Positions 24,401 to 35,744 of a DNA stretch of 64,000 bases are shown here, in pieces. A model generated the notes under the pieces. It was not told the DNA's origin and made no database searches. It worked only from the letters and a program-made list of their open reading frames with translations. Positions within the stretch are counted from its first letter, which is position 1. Each line of letters opens with the position of its first letter. This DNA comes from Delphinus delphis (Eukaryota > Chordata > Mammalia > Artiodactyla > Delphinidae): assembly GCF_949987515.2 (NCBI RefSeq), contig NC_082689.1, forward strand, positions 98,122,957 to 98,186,956, written 5' to 3'. The position numbers and the translations under genes are program-made.

Positions 24401-25203
24401 TTTTCAGTGATCTCTTGGTTGTTTAATAGCGTATTGTTTAGCTTCCATGTGTTTGTAGTTTTTACAGTTTTCTTTTCCTGTAACTGATATCTAGTCTCAT
24501 AGTGTTGTGGTTGGAAAAGATACTTGATACGATTTCAGTTTTCTTAAATTTACCAAGGCTTGATTTTTCACCCAGGATATGATCTATCCTGGAGAATGTT
24601 CCGTGTGCACTTGAAAAGAAAGTGTATTCTGTTGTTTTTGGATGGAATGTCCCATAGATATCAATTAAGTCCATCTAGTCTAATGTGTCATTTAAAGCTT
24701 GTGTTTCCTTATTTATTTTCTGTTTGGATGATCTGTCCACTGGTGAAAGTACAGTGTTAAAGTCCCCTACTATGATTGTGTTACTGTCGATTTCCCCTTT
24801 TATGGCTGTTAGCATTTTCCTTATGTATTGAGGTGCTTTTCCTTATGTATTGAGGTGCTCCTCTGTTGGGTTCATAGATATTTACTATTGTTATATCTTC
24901 TTCTTGGATTGATCCCTTGATCATTATATATCCTTGTCTCTTGTCATAGTCTTTATTTCTAAGTCTATTTTGTCTGAGTATTGCTACTCCAACTTTCTTT
25001 TGATTTCCGTTTGCATGGAATATCTTTTTCCATCCCCTCACTTTCAGTCTGTATGTGTCACTCGGTCTGAAGTGGGTCTCTTTTAGGCAGCATATATATG
25101 GGTCTTGGTTTTGTATCCATTCAGCCAGTCTGTGTATTTTGGTTGGGGCACTTCATCCATTTACACTTAAGGTAATTATTGATATGTATGTTCCTATTAC
25201 CAT
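21430..25203 (-). pseudogene. L1 copy B ORF2, broken
   Basis: An RT remnant (22979-23290) reads [17 protein letters not shown], a diverged form of the conserved [11 protein letters not shown] block, followed by a FADDM catalytic motif that is intact. The end of the endonuclease (24462-24674) keeps SRIDHILG. Multiple stops and frameshifts separate the pieces. The exact stop position is estimated by comparison with copy A. Confidence 0.82.
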
Positions 25204-25261
25204 TTTCTTAATTGTTTTGCATTTGTTTTTGTAAGTCCTTTCCTTCTCTTGTGTTTCCTGC

Positions 25262-26150
25262 CTAGAGAAGTTCCTTTAGCATTTCTTGTAAAGCTGATAT
25301 GGTGGTGCTGAATTCTCTTAACTTTTGCTTGTCTGTAAAAGTTTTAATTTCTCCATAGAATATGAATGAGATCCTTGCTGGGCAGAGTAATCTTGGTTGT
25401 AGGATTTCCCCTTTCATTACTTTAAATATATCTTGCACTCCCTTCTGGCCTGTAGAATTTCTGCTGAAAGATCAACTGTTAACCTTATGGGGATTCCCTT
25501 GTATGGTATTTGTTGCTTTTCCCTTGCCACTTTTAATATTTTTTCTTTGTGTTTACTCTTTGTTAGTTTGATTAATATGTGTCTCGGAGTGTTTCTCCTT
25601 GGATTTATCCTGTATGGGGCTCTCTGCACTTCCTGGACTTGATTGACTATTTCCTTTCCCATGTTGGGGAAGTTTTCAACTATAATCCCTTCATATATTT
25701 TCTCAGACCCTTTCTTTTTTTCTTCTTCTTCTGGGACGCCTATAACTTGAATGTTGGTGCACGTAATGCTGTCCCAGAGGTCTCTGAGACTGTCCTCCAT
25801 TCTTTTGATTCTTTTATTTTATTCTGCTCCAACAGTTATCTCCACCATTCGATCTTCCAGCTCACTTATCCGTTCTTCTGCCTCAGTTATTCTGCTACTG
25901 ATTCCTTTTAGAGTATTTCTAATTTCAGTTATTGTGTTGTTCATTACTGTTTGTTTGCTCTTCGTTCTTCTAGTTTCTTGTTAAACGTTTCTTGTCTTTT
26001 CTCTATTCCATTTCCAAGATTTTGGATCATTCTTACTATCATTACTCTGAATTCTTTTTCAGGTAGTTTGCCTATCTCTTCTTCATTTATTCTGTCTTAT
26101 GGGTTTTTATCTTGCTCTTTTGCATGTAGGATATTTCTCTGTCTTCTCAT
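25262..26150 (-). pseudogene. L1 copy B ORF1, broken
   Basis: The start at 26150 and stop at 25262 correspond to those of copies A and C. The intact piece (25417-25800) runs from MEDSLRDLWDS through the RRM-like and C-terminal domains. The coiled-coil N terminus lies in another frame. Confidence 0.8.
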
Positions 26151-26684
26151 TTTGTCTAATTTACACTACTTGAGGTCTCCTTTCCCTAGCGTGCAGGGTT
26201 TTAGTTCCTTTTGCTTCTGTTCTCTGCCCCCAGTGGTGGGGTTGGTCCAGTGTCTTGTGTAGGCTTCCTGATGGGAGGTACCGGTGCCTGCGTTCTCGTC
26301 GGTGGAGCTGAGTGTTTTCCCTCTGATGAGCAGGGTCATGTCAGGTGATGTGTTTTGGGGTGTCTGTGCGCTTAGTATGATATTAGGAAGTCTGTGTGCT
26401 GATGGGTGGGTTTGTGTTCCTGAATTGTTTGTTGTTTGGTGTGAGGCGTCTGGCACTGGGAGCTGCTGGCAGGTGGGTGGAGCCAGGTCTTGGATTCAGA
26501 TAGAGGCCTCCATGAGAGCTCTCGGCGATTAATCTTCTCTGGGGCCGGGGATTCTCTAGTGGTCCAGCATCCTGGACTTGGTGCGCCCACTCCAGAGCCT
26601 CAGACCCGACTTGTGGTCAAGGGACCAAGACCCCGCAAGTCACTTGTCCCGGCAATAAAGGGGATTAAAAAAAAAAAGGCTAAC

Positions 26685-26936
26685 AAAACCCCTGACAGGG
26701 CTTCCCTGGTGGCGCAGTGGTTGAGAGTCCGCCTGCCGATGCAGGGGACACGGGTTCGTGCCCCGGTCCGGGAGGATCCCACATGCCGCGGAGCGGCTGG
26801 GCCCGTGAGCCATGGCCGCTGAGCCTGCGCGTCCGGAGCCTGGGCTCCACAACGGGAGACGCCACAACAGTGAGAGGCCCGCGTACCGCAAAAAAAAAAA
26901 AAAAAAAAAAAACAAAACAAAAAAAAACCCCTGACA
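26685..26936 (+). mobile_element. CHR-type SINE with target duplications, inside L1 copy B 5' UTR
   Basis: A 13-bp duplication AAAACCCCTGACA (26685-26697 and 26924-26936) flanks a body that starts GGGCTTCCCTGGTGGCGCAG, carries A-box (TGGCGCAGTGG) and B-box (GGGTTCGTGCC) motifs and ends in a long A tail. It inserted after L1 copy B was in place. Confidence 0.95.
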
Positions 26937-26937
26937 A

Positions 26938-27750
26938 ATGGTAAAAAGTAAAATCAAACAAACAGAAACAGAAACAAGGAAACACGCACTCACACAAAAG
27001 AAGCAAAAACAGAACCAAGTAAAACAAAAAGCAAGAGAACAACCAGAGAAACAAAGGAACCCAAGAACAAAATCAAACAATTAAGAAAAAAGCTGACAAA
27101 AACCCAAAACCAAAAAACAAAACCAAAGCAGAGTGCCAACTGGAAAATGAAGCAAAGGAACAAAACAAACTGCCAGAAATGTTATAAAAAAAGAAAAAGA
27201 GAAAAAGGGGAAAGAACACAGAACAACAGCAAAGCAACGTAGAAGCCAGAACTCCAAAAAATAGAAAAAGAAAGCATATTAAAGGAAAAAAAGTCAAAAC
27301 ACTGAAGAAATGGTAAGTCAAACAAACAAAACCAGAAACAAGGAAACACACACACATAAAAGAAACAAAAACAGAGCCAAATAAAAGAAAAAGTAAAAGA
27401 AGGACTAGACAAATAGTAGAACTCAAAAGTGAAATCAAACAATTAGGATTGAAACTAACAAAAACACACAACCTAAGAACAAAAGAAAAGCAGTGTGCCA
27501 GCTGAAGAACAAAGCAAGAAAGCAGAACAACCAATAAAAATGATTTTAAAATAAGAAGAATAAAATAACATAAAAAGAGAAAAAACACAGGACAGCAGAA
27601 AGGCAAAGTAGAAATGGAAACAAATATATATATACACATAGATATATATATTTATATGTAAAAAAAATAGGAAGAAAAAAATAAGGGAAAAGAACACAGA
27701 ACAACAGAAAAGCAAAGTAAAAATAGAAATGTATAAAAAATAAAAATGTT
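26938..27750. repeat. Tandemly duplicated A-rich block in L1 copy B 5' UTR
   Basis: About 26938-27245 and 27311-27630 share, in order, 'caaacaaacagaaac', 'aacaaggaaacac', 'aaaaacagaaccaa', 'caaacaattaag', 'gcagagtgccaactg' and 'acacagaacaacagc' (with changes). The period is about 365-370 bp. A shorter third copy of the end follows at 27686-27750. Copies A and C have a single A-rich block. Confidence 0.75.
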
Positions 27751-27816
27751 ATAAAATGCAGAGATCCCAAAAGACTTAAAAAAAACAAAAAATCTGGAAT
27801 GACAAAGAAAGAAACC

Positions 27817-27841
27817 TATATATATATATATATATATATAG
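27817..27841. repeat. (TA)n microsatellite
   Basis: An uninterrupted TA run lies within the A-rich part of L1 copy B. Confidence 0.95.
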
Positions 27842-28435
27842 AACCAACAACAGAATGAATCAAAACATAATAAAATTAATAGTAATAATTATGTTTCCCT
27901 GGGGTCTACACTGTAAGTGTCCTTGCACACGCCGTGAGCCACAGCCCTCCTCCGCCTCCCCAGGAGGCCCTCCTCTGCCTCTGGGCTGGTCTCTGGACCT
28001 GCTGTGGGCCCTGTGGTGACCCCTCAGGCTCTGATCTGGCCCAGTTCCTGCGTGTGCTGCCCCCAAAGTCCACAGCTGCCAGCGCTAGACTGTTTTCATT
28101 TGTGGGAACACTCATTGTCTACTCAGATATTCCGCAGACACAGGGTCTACCTAGCTGACCGTGGGGATTTAATCAGCAGCTTGTACAGCTGATGGAAAGA
28201 TTTTCAATCTTCTTCCTTAGTCACCCCGTCCCTGGGGTTCGGCTTTGGTTTTATCCCCACGTCTGCGTGAGGTCCCCCCACAGGAGTCTGGTCCTGAGGC
28301 TGCCTTGGAGCGCTTGGGTCTGCCCCAGTGAGGACAGGGCGCAGAGGTGGTATGACTGCTTGGATCCCGGGAGCCCTGGCAGCGCCGAATGCGCAGGGAA
28401 GCCAGCAGCCACGGCCGCGAGAGATATGGCCCTAG

Positions 28436-28686
28436 TGAGGGCCTTTTCTGGTGTTCGGCATAAGGCACGTGAGGGCCAGCCCTGGCTGGGGTTTTTCTGA
28501 TGCCTGGCAGCAGGTGCATGAGGGCCAACCCTGAAAGGGCTTTTTTTTTTTTTTTTATTGCCCTGTAGCCGGCACATTAGGGCCACCTCTGACAGAGCTT
28601 TTTTTATTGCTCGGCAGCTGGCACATGAGAGCCAGCCCTGAGGGGGCTTCTTTTATGGTCATCGGCAGGTGCCGGGCACGTGGGGA
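28436..28686. repeat. Short tandem array (~50-60 bp units) in L1 copy B 5' UTR
   Basis: About five diverged units follow one another, each with a T-rich 'gggcttttt' part, a 'cggcagctggcac' part and an 'atgagggccagccctg' part. Unit length varies mostly through the T run. Nothing similar appears at the matching place in copies A or C. Confidence 0.72.
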
Positions 28687-29315
28687 GATAGAGATTACAA
28701 TAGCGGCTCCTCCCCCTGCGTGTGACTCAGCAGTAGTGCCCTGCTTCCATGGCAGTCCAGTCTTCCTCTGTAGCATTCCCTGCTGTGGATTTCCTCCCTC
28801 CTGTCCCCTTGGTCCGTCTCCCCACAGCCAACAGCAGTTCTAGCTCTGGGCCTGTTCTCTAATCCCCATGCACCAGCTCCCCGCCCCCTTGCACACCTGT
28901 GAACGCTCGTCCCCATCCAGGGCATGTAGGGCCACGGTACGGACCATCTGTGTATTTCTCCCTCTGTCCTGTCTGCCACAGATTGGCCACTTCCCCGTCT
29001 TCTGACAGCCTCAAATGCTTCCCTTCTGTCCAGGTCAATTTCCCAGTTAGAGAAGGGGTTTCCTCGAACTCACGAATCTCTCCTCTGCTTCAGCTCCCCC
29101 TGCACCAGGGTGCGGGTCCCATCCTGCTTCCTCTCCTCCTTCTCCTTTCTTTTTTTCCTTTCTACCAAGTTATGCAGGGATCTTTATAGTCCTTTCTGTT
29201 GTCCAAGGCCTTCCACTAGTTTTCAGCCAGTGTTCTGTGAGAATTGTTGCGTCTGTCGATGTATTCCTGCTACATCTGTGGAGAGAGATGAACTCCACAT
29301 CCACCTACTCCTCCA

Positions 29316-29323
29316 CCATCTTG
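29316..29323 (-). promoter_or_regulatory. YY1-like site at the 5' end of L1 copy B
   Basis: The minus strand reads CAAGATGG about 8 bases inside the right target duplication, matching the position in copies A and C and in human L1. Function is inferred. Confidence 0.55.
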
Positions 29324-29345
29324 AATCTTCAATAAAATAAATTTT

Positions 29346-30600
29346 TTTTAAAAAACAGCTTAGATTATAGCTGAGCAGTCCCTGACTTTGAGAATTAAAT
29401 ATATGTTGTCGAAGCATCAGATCCCCCAACCTGAGGAAAGTCTAGGGCTCCCATCCCCACCACCAATCCCACCCCAGTGTCGTTCCCTCCTGTGGTCATT
29501 CCTGGGGCTGAGTTCCTACCCCACTCAACTTTCAATCCCCCTTTCTTCTCCTTTCAGAAACAATCTCATGTGAAACAGAATCCACTTTCCCTACTCTTCC
29601 CAGAATCCAACCCCACAAAGGATATGTGGTCGTGCATAATATCCCCAAGGCTAAGGGCTTTGCGTTTGGCCTTTAGATGGCTCTGCCTGCAAGTCCTTCA
29701 GCTGCTGGGCATTCCTCATTAGCCCCTTCTCCTCAATCCCCAGCCTCCTGCCATAGAGCGTAGCTGGTGCTTTCCTGCTCACTCCCTCTCCACAGCCTTG
29801 CTTCTTACCATTTTACTACATAGAGCTTTATCGGTCCCTACACTCCATTCATGGTCTCATTCCACACCGTTCCCTGGCTCATTAAGGTATTTTGCTAAAT
29901 AAGACATGTACCTTCCCAAAAAAAAAAAAAAACCTCCTGGGCCAGCAGTTGAAAATAATAATTTCATATACACATGCATTTCACACATTTTCTTTCTCCT
30001 CTTAGCAGTTGTTTTCTCAGTGCCTTGGTTTTAGCAATTGTAAGTCATTCATGAAAAGGAGTAGGACACTTACCCTCACCATCCAGCAACTGCTTCCCCT
30101 GGGTGTAAATTATAATTTTTGTTTAGGGTCCTGACGTCTGGTGGAGAAACCATTTGGTATATTTTATGTCTGTGCCGTAAGCACCACATGGGCGATGGGG
30201 ATGCTGCTTGTTTTCTGTAACTCTTAAGTGCTAGGTGTGTTGTATTCTGTTTTTTAGAAAAGTTTAGACTTCCCTGGCTGCTGTCTCAGAGACTGCTTTC
30301 TCAAAATAGAGCTCACCATTTTCGACGGCACAGCGCCACCATGTCACAGGCCCTTGTGTCACAGACCACTCCTTTTTTCCCACCCCATCCCAGACCATTG
30401 ACTTAAAGGATCTTCCCAGACTTGACCTCCACAGTCCATTGATTGGACTTTGTGCCTTCCCTGTTCTCTACTCCTGGGCTTTGGCCTCAAGCCCCAGGTT
30501 TGCTCTTGGCATGCTCCTTGAAATACATGATCGCTTGTCTCTAGACCCCCTCCCCACACACCAACCAGGCCTTTCTCTCCATGCATTAAGCCAGGGGTCC
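29346..30600. other. Intronic DNA, nothing recognised
   Basis: It starts with the remaining tail of the old plus-strand L1. No exon or further repeat was recognised, although 30301-30600 is relatively C-rich. Confidence 0.45.
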
Positions 30601-30601
30601 C

Positions 30602-30812
30602 CAACCCCCGGGCCAAGGACAGGCATCAGTCCGTGGCCTGTTAGGAACTGGGCCGCACAGCAGGAGGTGAGCGGCAGGCGAGCTTCATCTGCCGCTCTGC
30701 ATCACTCACATTACCACCTGAACCATTCCCCACCCCGGCCCAGCCCCCGTCCGTGGAAGAATTGTCTTCCATGAAACTGGTCCCCGGTGCCAAAAAGGTT
30801 GGGGACCGCTGC
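30602..30812 (+). mobile_element. MER1-type hAT-Charlie non-autonomous DNA transposon
   Basis: The ends CAGGGGTCCCCAACCCCCG and GGTTGGGGACCGCTG are imperfect terminal inverted repeats. The body 'gtggcctgttaggaactggg' and 'cagcaggaggtgagcggc' is typical of MER1. An 8-bp flank CATTAAGC / CATTAACC is the expected hAT duplication with one change. Confidence 0.82.
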
Positions 30813-31322
30813 ATTAACCAACTTCACACCTGACTAGAAATCAAGCTGGACATCCCTTTGCTCACTCACAGCTCCCATCACATCTCTGATTCCCAGACTC
30901 TAGCCAGGAGGAGTACTGGCCTGAGACCACCTGGGCGTTCTGAGCCTCCAGGTACTTTCTAAATAAATAAATATAATGAAGTAGTTTAAAATAGTATTTC
31001 TCAAATCTGGCTGTGCATCACAATTATATGTTGAATTTGTAGTCAATAGATATCTATTGAATGCCTTCTATGGACCAAATGCTGTTCTAGACACTGGGAT
31101 TTGATCAGTTTTTATGGTCCTCAACCCCAGAGAATGAGACAGATGTACGTACTTAAATAAAATAATAAATAAGCAAAAAAGAAATGAATAGACAAATAAG
31201 ACCCTCTGAATAAGAAAAAAATGAGGTGATAACAGTAGTAGAGAGCCTGGGGATGGAAACAGGAGAGGTACTTACCTACAATGGCTTCTCAAATTAGGCC
31301 ATGTGGAGGTGATACTAATAAT

Positions 31323-31954
31323 AAAAAGGAGACATGGAACTTCTCTGGTAGCGTAGTGGTTAAGAATCCACCTGCCAATGCAGGGGACACGGGTTCGAGC
31401 CCTGGTTCAGGAAGATCCCACATGCCGCGGAGCAGCTAAGCCCTTGTGCCACAACTACAGAGCCTGCGCTCTACAGCCTGTGAGCCACAACTACTGAACC
31501 TTCATGCTACAACTACTGAAGCCCGCACGCCTCGAGCCGGTGGTCCACAACAAGAGAAGCCACCGCAATGAGAAGCCTGCGCACAGCAATGAAGAGCAGC
31601 CCCTGCTCGCTGCAGCTAGAGAAAGCCGCACGCAGCAACGAAAACCTAACACAGCCAAAAATAAATAAATTAATTTATTTTTTAAAAAAAGGAGTGCTGA
31701 CCCCTAATTTCTTAAGAATTATCCCACACAGTCCAGCTCATTCCTTTACTGTGTATGTTTATTCAAGTTTATCTAATGCCTCAAAAAGGAAACCTCAGCT
31801 CTTTAAGGCTGGTATGCCATTTGTAATAATGTTTTCTGTCATTTCATAGGCAATTCCCCATACCCAACTCCTACTTTAAAAAGAGGCAGTTTTACTAATT
31901 TTAGAAAATAAATACTCAAGCATTAAAAAAAAAAAGGGAAAAAAAAAGGAGACA
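31323..31954 (+). mobile_element. Composite retro-insertion: CHR-type SINE plus a polyadenylated ~230-bp segment
   Basis: A SINE of a longer CHR subtype (31335-31683; head CTTCTCTGGTAGCGTAGTGG, B box GGGTTCGAGCCC) is followed by ~230 bp of unrelated sequence that ends AATAAATACTCAAGCATT and a poly(A) run. The outer flanks share AAAAAGGAGACA (31323-31334 and 31943-31954). A third copy, AAAAAGGAG, lies between the two parts (31686-31694). It is either a SINE with 3' transduction or two successive insertions into one site. Confidence 0.75.
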
Positions 31955-32489
31955 GCTGTGTGAGGATCTGCAAGAAGAACAAGAAGAAACTGCAAGTGTG
32001 AAAGCCCAGAGATGGTAGAAAGCTTGGTCATTTAGAGAAACAGAAGTCAGAACTTTGTCCTGGGGAAATGAGGTCTAAGATTTGAAAACTGGAAGGAAAT
32101 TGAGTTCAGAGAGGTAGACAGAGGCTAGACCCTGTAAAGCCTTCTAGGTCACAGTCACAGTAAAGACTTTGAACATAATGATACATGTAAAGGGAAGCCA
32201 GTAAAGATTTTTAACTAGGGAAGTAGCGTGGTCTGACTTGTGCTTTAGAAAGACAATTCTTGCTAGTTTGAGGGCTAATAGTGGGACAGAGGTAGAGACA
32301 GGAAAACCAGGTAGGAGGTTGTTTCAGATTCCTGACAAAACATGCCATTAGACCTATCTAGGGTAGGCACATAGGACTACCAGGGCATAAAAATAATAAA
32401 ACTATATAATATCATTGAACTAATGGGGAATAACAATGATGACATTCACACATAAACACATGTATACACATGTACAAACACACACACTA

Positions 32490-32620
32490 TTTTAATCTTC
32501 ATAACAACCCTGTGGAGTGAGGCAGATAGGATTATTATCATCCCCATTTTACAGATTAGGAAACTAAGCCCCAGACAAGTTGGGTAACTTGGCTAAGGTC
32601 AGAATTTGACTTCCAGTTGT
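32490..32620. repeat. MIR SINE remnant
   Basis: 'cataacaaccctgtggagtgagg', 'ccccattttacagattagg' and 'cttggctaaggtcag' are the MIR core. A (CA)-rich patch lies just before it. Confidence 0.75.
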
Positions 32621-33620
32621 ATGGTTTCACTACGCTATGCTGGCAAGAAATGGTCAAGGAAGAACATATTTTAGAAGTAAAACCTATTGGAATTACTGAA
32701 GGATTGGATGTGGACTATAAGAGAAAATGAGAAATAAGGGTGACTTTTAGGTTTTTGACCTTAGCAGCTGAATATAGGGTTGTTCCAAATTTCTGAGAGA
32801 TGGAACGCTAGGAGGAGAGGTGACTTGGGGGAAGGAATGTAGAATCACCAGTCTGTTGTGTCCACGTTGAGTTGAGATGCTTATTAAACATTCAAGTGAT
32901 CGTGTTCGATAGGCAGTTGGATATCCAAAGCCAAGGTCAGGGCTAGAGATACGGCTTTGAGAGTCATCAGCATGTAGATGACATTCTATGTTGTAGGATT
33001 TAATAAGGTCGTATCAGAAGTACGTGTAAAGGTGGACCTTAAGGAGGCAGAAGACAGAGCCCTGGGGCGCCCCTTTCTTGGAGGTCCAGCAGAGGAAGAG
33101 GAGCTCGCAAGTGAGACTGGGAAGCAGCAGCTAGTGTGTTAGGAGGAAAATTAGAAAGATGAGGGGTCATGGAAGCCTAAAGAAGAAAGTGTTCCAAGGG
33201 CAGCCTTGTTGAATGCTGAGGAAATAATAGCAAGAGGAAACAGAAATCCTCGCTAGCTCTGGTGAGGGATGGGTTAGCTAAAAGCTTGACAACAACAGTT
33301 TCTGATTGAGTGGGTAGGAAGGTAAGGACATGGAGACACCATGGAGACAGACAGCTCTTCTAAGTTTTCCTGTGAAGTGCAGCCAACATGGGGGAGAGTC
33401 ATAGCCGAAGAGAGACATCATACAAGAGGAGCTCTTGGAAAAAGACAGGTGACATTAGGGCATGCTGGTGCGTCCGTGGGAACCATCCAGTGGAAAGGGT
33501 GAAATCCACCATGCAGGAGCGAGAAGTATAAATGTAACAGTGAAATCTGCAAGTAGACAAGAGGGATGAAACCTATGCAGAAACAGAGCTCCTGAAGTCA
33601 GGTGCCTACGAGACAACTCA

Positions 33621-34434
33621 GGAAATTCCAAGTCTTTTAAGTCTAAGATGGGAACTAAACATCTGTGCTTTGACAGAACGCCGAGGGTGATTCAGTTGCA
33701 CAGACAGATTTGAGAACCACCGATACAGCTCTTAGAGTGATATTGAAAACTCTTCAAACACCTTAGGTCCAGTTCAGTACCAAACCCAATACAATTTCAT
33801 TGGTCTCAACCACTTTTTAATCTAACCTGTCTTTGCGCCCCCAGTCATGAGTAGAACTTCCCCTGAATCTTCAAACCTAGCTGCAGAAGCCCTTCCCACG
33901 TGCGCCCAATGCCAGAGAACTTTTGAGCCTGAGGAAAGTTTATAATCAAAAGTGCTCAGAAGTGACTTCTAGCCTGCCCTTTGATGGCTCCCGTGCCATG
34001 GCTGTGGGTTTGAAATGCCCAGGTTTGACCTTGACTCTTTGCTGATAAGAGAAACAGTCTGTTGCATAGCACTCCTGATTGGCTTCAAGTTCTTACCTTC
34101 CTCTTCCTCTCAGTTTTATCCTCTCCTATCCTCAGACAATATAAAAAGAAATTTTAAAGGTTATAAAGCAGCATGCCGGTGGTTGTCTGAGTAGAAATCC
34201 CTGTTTCCTTCTAATCTTTAGATTCTATGACAGCTTGTTGACACATAGCTCCAGACATCCCTGTCTTAAGGTACCCGGTGTATCTCTTTCTCCTGATTAA
34301 TTTGTCTCCAACTGTGGGTCACTTAGCAACAATCACTAAGTTAGGATTAGAGACAAAAACTCCTCTTTGGTAAACGGGCTTGAAGTTTAAAAAAAAAAAT
34401 CCCTTCCTATGCCAGTATGTAACTTTGTACTAGT
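33621..34434. other. Intronic DNA, nothing recognised
   Basis: No exon, RNA gene or clear repeat was seen. Confidence 0.4.
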
Positions 34435-34905
34435 AAATTTCTGATTATAAAGGTAGTCAATAGACACATTATAGAAAATTAGGAAAATATAAGGAAATGG
34501 ATAAATTGTAATTACACCAATGAGAAATATCTGCTAATAACATTTTAGTGCATATATTTTCAGTCTTTTTTTTCTGTTCTACTTAATCATTTTAGGAAAT
34601 CATAATGTCGCTTTATACAGATAGTAGCTCGCTCTTTTGTGTAATGTATCAAAAGTATTCCCCATGTTATTCAGTGATCCTTAAAATATGATTTGATGGC
34701 CATGTAGAAATTTATCAAATGGATGCTGCGTATCATTTACTTAATCACTTTCTGTTGGCTACTTAGGTTGTTGATACTTTTTCAGTATTATAATGTGATG
34801 AGTGTCCTGGTATGTAAGCCTTTATACACACATATTTTAATAGAATATTTACAGCATGACTATTCTTCTGAAAAAGTTATACAGCTATGCAGATAGATTT
34901 CTTCA
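34435..34905. repeat. Ancient LINE-type remnant (L1ME/HAL1-like)
   Basis: 'ttatagaaaattaggaaaatata', 'ttcagtctttttt', 'attccccatgttatt' and 'ggctacttaggttgttgatac' follow the order of an old L1-type 3' region that recurs at 59.5 and 62.8 kb. The family name is uncertain. Confidence 0.4.
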
Positions 34906-35164
34906 TGTCCATTTAAGTGAAGCAGTGGCTCTCCAAAATTAAGAATCCCAGAAATGGCTGTGATGGGGCAACACAGCCAGGGAGAAGCACCCAACCCACC
35001 CTCCATGGGGCCACCATGTTGCTCAGCATAGGATACAGTGATAGGAGGGTCCGTGGGTCACTGAAACAGTTTTGGAGATCTAATTTCTTGGAAAACGACA
35101 ACGCGGGCAATCCTGCTATTCTTTCAAGGTACTCTATTTGTGATCACTCTTCCAACTGTATAGA

Positions 35165-35560
35165 GTCCCTACTCAGACTGACTTAACAACAGAAAGACTG
35201 TAACTAGTAACCGAGGTGTACCCGTGGAGGAAGGCGTGGATGAGTGCAGGGGGCCAGACCATGTCAGGGAGCTTTTCCCTTCTCCCAGCCTTGCTGTGCT
35301 GTAAGTTGGTTTCATTCTTGGGCAGGCCCTCTCCATGTGCTGGCGAAGGTGGCAACCAGAAGCTTCCGGGCTTCGCTCCCACTGCATCAGCAAAAACAAT
35401 GAAAGGTTGTTTCTCTCTCCCGGTAGTTCCGTCCAAGCTCCTAGCTTCCAGAGGAGGATGTCATTGGCACGTGCTCCCATATTGGACATTGGAGGGTGGA
35501 ACACCACAACTGACATCATTTCCACGATTTGGCAAAGTTCTTGGGTTTTAATTATTTTAA
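35165..35560. repeat. Old interspersed repeat, family not named (copy 1 of 3)
   Basis: 'gcaggccctctccatgtgctgg', 'aaccagaagcttccgggctt' and 'acgtgctcccatattgg' are shared in order with the block at 58.64-59.17 kb, so both belong to one interspersed family. I could not assign the family. Confidence 0.4.
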
Positions 35561-35639
35561 TGTCAGAATTGCTTAAATACCACTGAGAAAGATAGGTTCC
35601 TACCTAGACACTGTCTTTTTCTTCTCTGGTGTCTTCTCT

Positions 35640-35735
35640 TTTTTTTCGTTCCCTCTCTCTGTCTCTCTGTTTCTGTCTCTCTCTCCCTCTCTGCCTCTCT
35701 CTGTCTCTGTCTGTCTGTGTCTTCCCCACTCCTTC
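35640..35735. repeat. Pyrimidine-rich simple repeat (CTCTGT/CTCTCC)
   Basis: Irregular TCTCTG and TCTCTC units form a low-complexity tract. Confidence 0.85.
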
Positions 35736-35744
35736 TCTCCCTAC

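Larger units (their letters stand above)
21018..29345 (-). mobile_element. Full-length L1 retrotransposon, copy B, with its target-site duplications
   Basis: It is bracketed by a perfect 15-bp duplication AATAAAATAAATTTT (21018-21032 and 29331-29345), which is the terminal AATAAA-rich tail of the older plus-strand L1. The two L1s are therefore tail to tail. At about 8.3 kb (8.06 kb without its SINE), copy B is longer than A and C because the 5' UTR (about 26150-29330) holds a duplicated A-rich block and a short tandem array. ORF1 (26150-25262) and ORF2 (25203 to about 21430) are both fragmented. Confidence 0.92.
30996..33620 (-). mobile_element. Old L2-clade LINE, minus strand, with later insertions
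   Basis: Starting at the left, the reverse complement of an L2 3' UTR is seen ('atgctgttctagacactgggat', 'aataataaataagc'). Further right, blocks such as 'ggcagttggatatcc', 'gagtcatcagcatgtagatg' and 'gccctggggcgcccc' are the antisense of L2 coding sequence. The antisense of 'ttgttgaatgctgaggaaat' corresponds to the RT palm segment with Ser-Ala-(Ala)-Phe. It is interrupted by a SINE-containing insertion (31335-31942) and by a block with a MIR (about 32345-32640). Confidence 0.68.

Noticed and set aside
26698..26775. tRNA-like A and B boxes (and the same in the other SINEs)
   Set aside because: They belong to the tRNA-derived heads of CHR-type SINEs; no tRNA cloverleaf with acceptor stem is present.
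26600..27639. Hydrophobic minus-strand frames resembling membrane proteins (up to 188 codons)
   Set aside because: They translate the T-rich complement of A-rich L1 5' UTR and SINE sequence; Phe/Leu/Cys/Ser bias is compositional.
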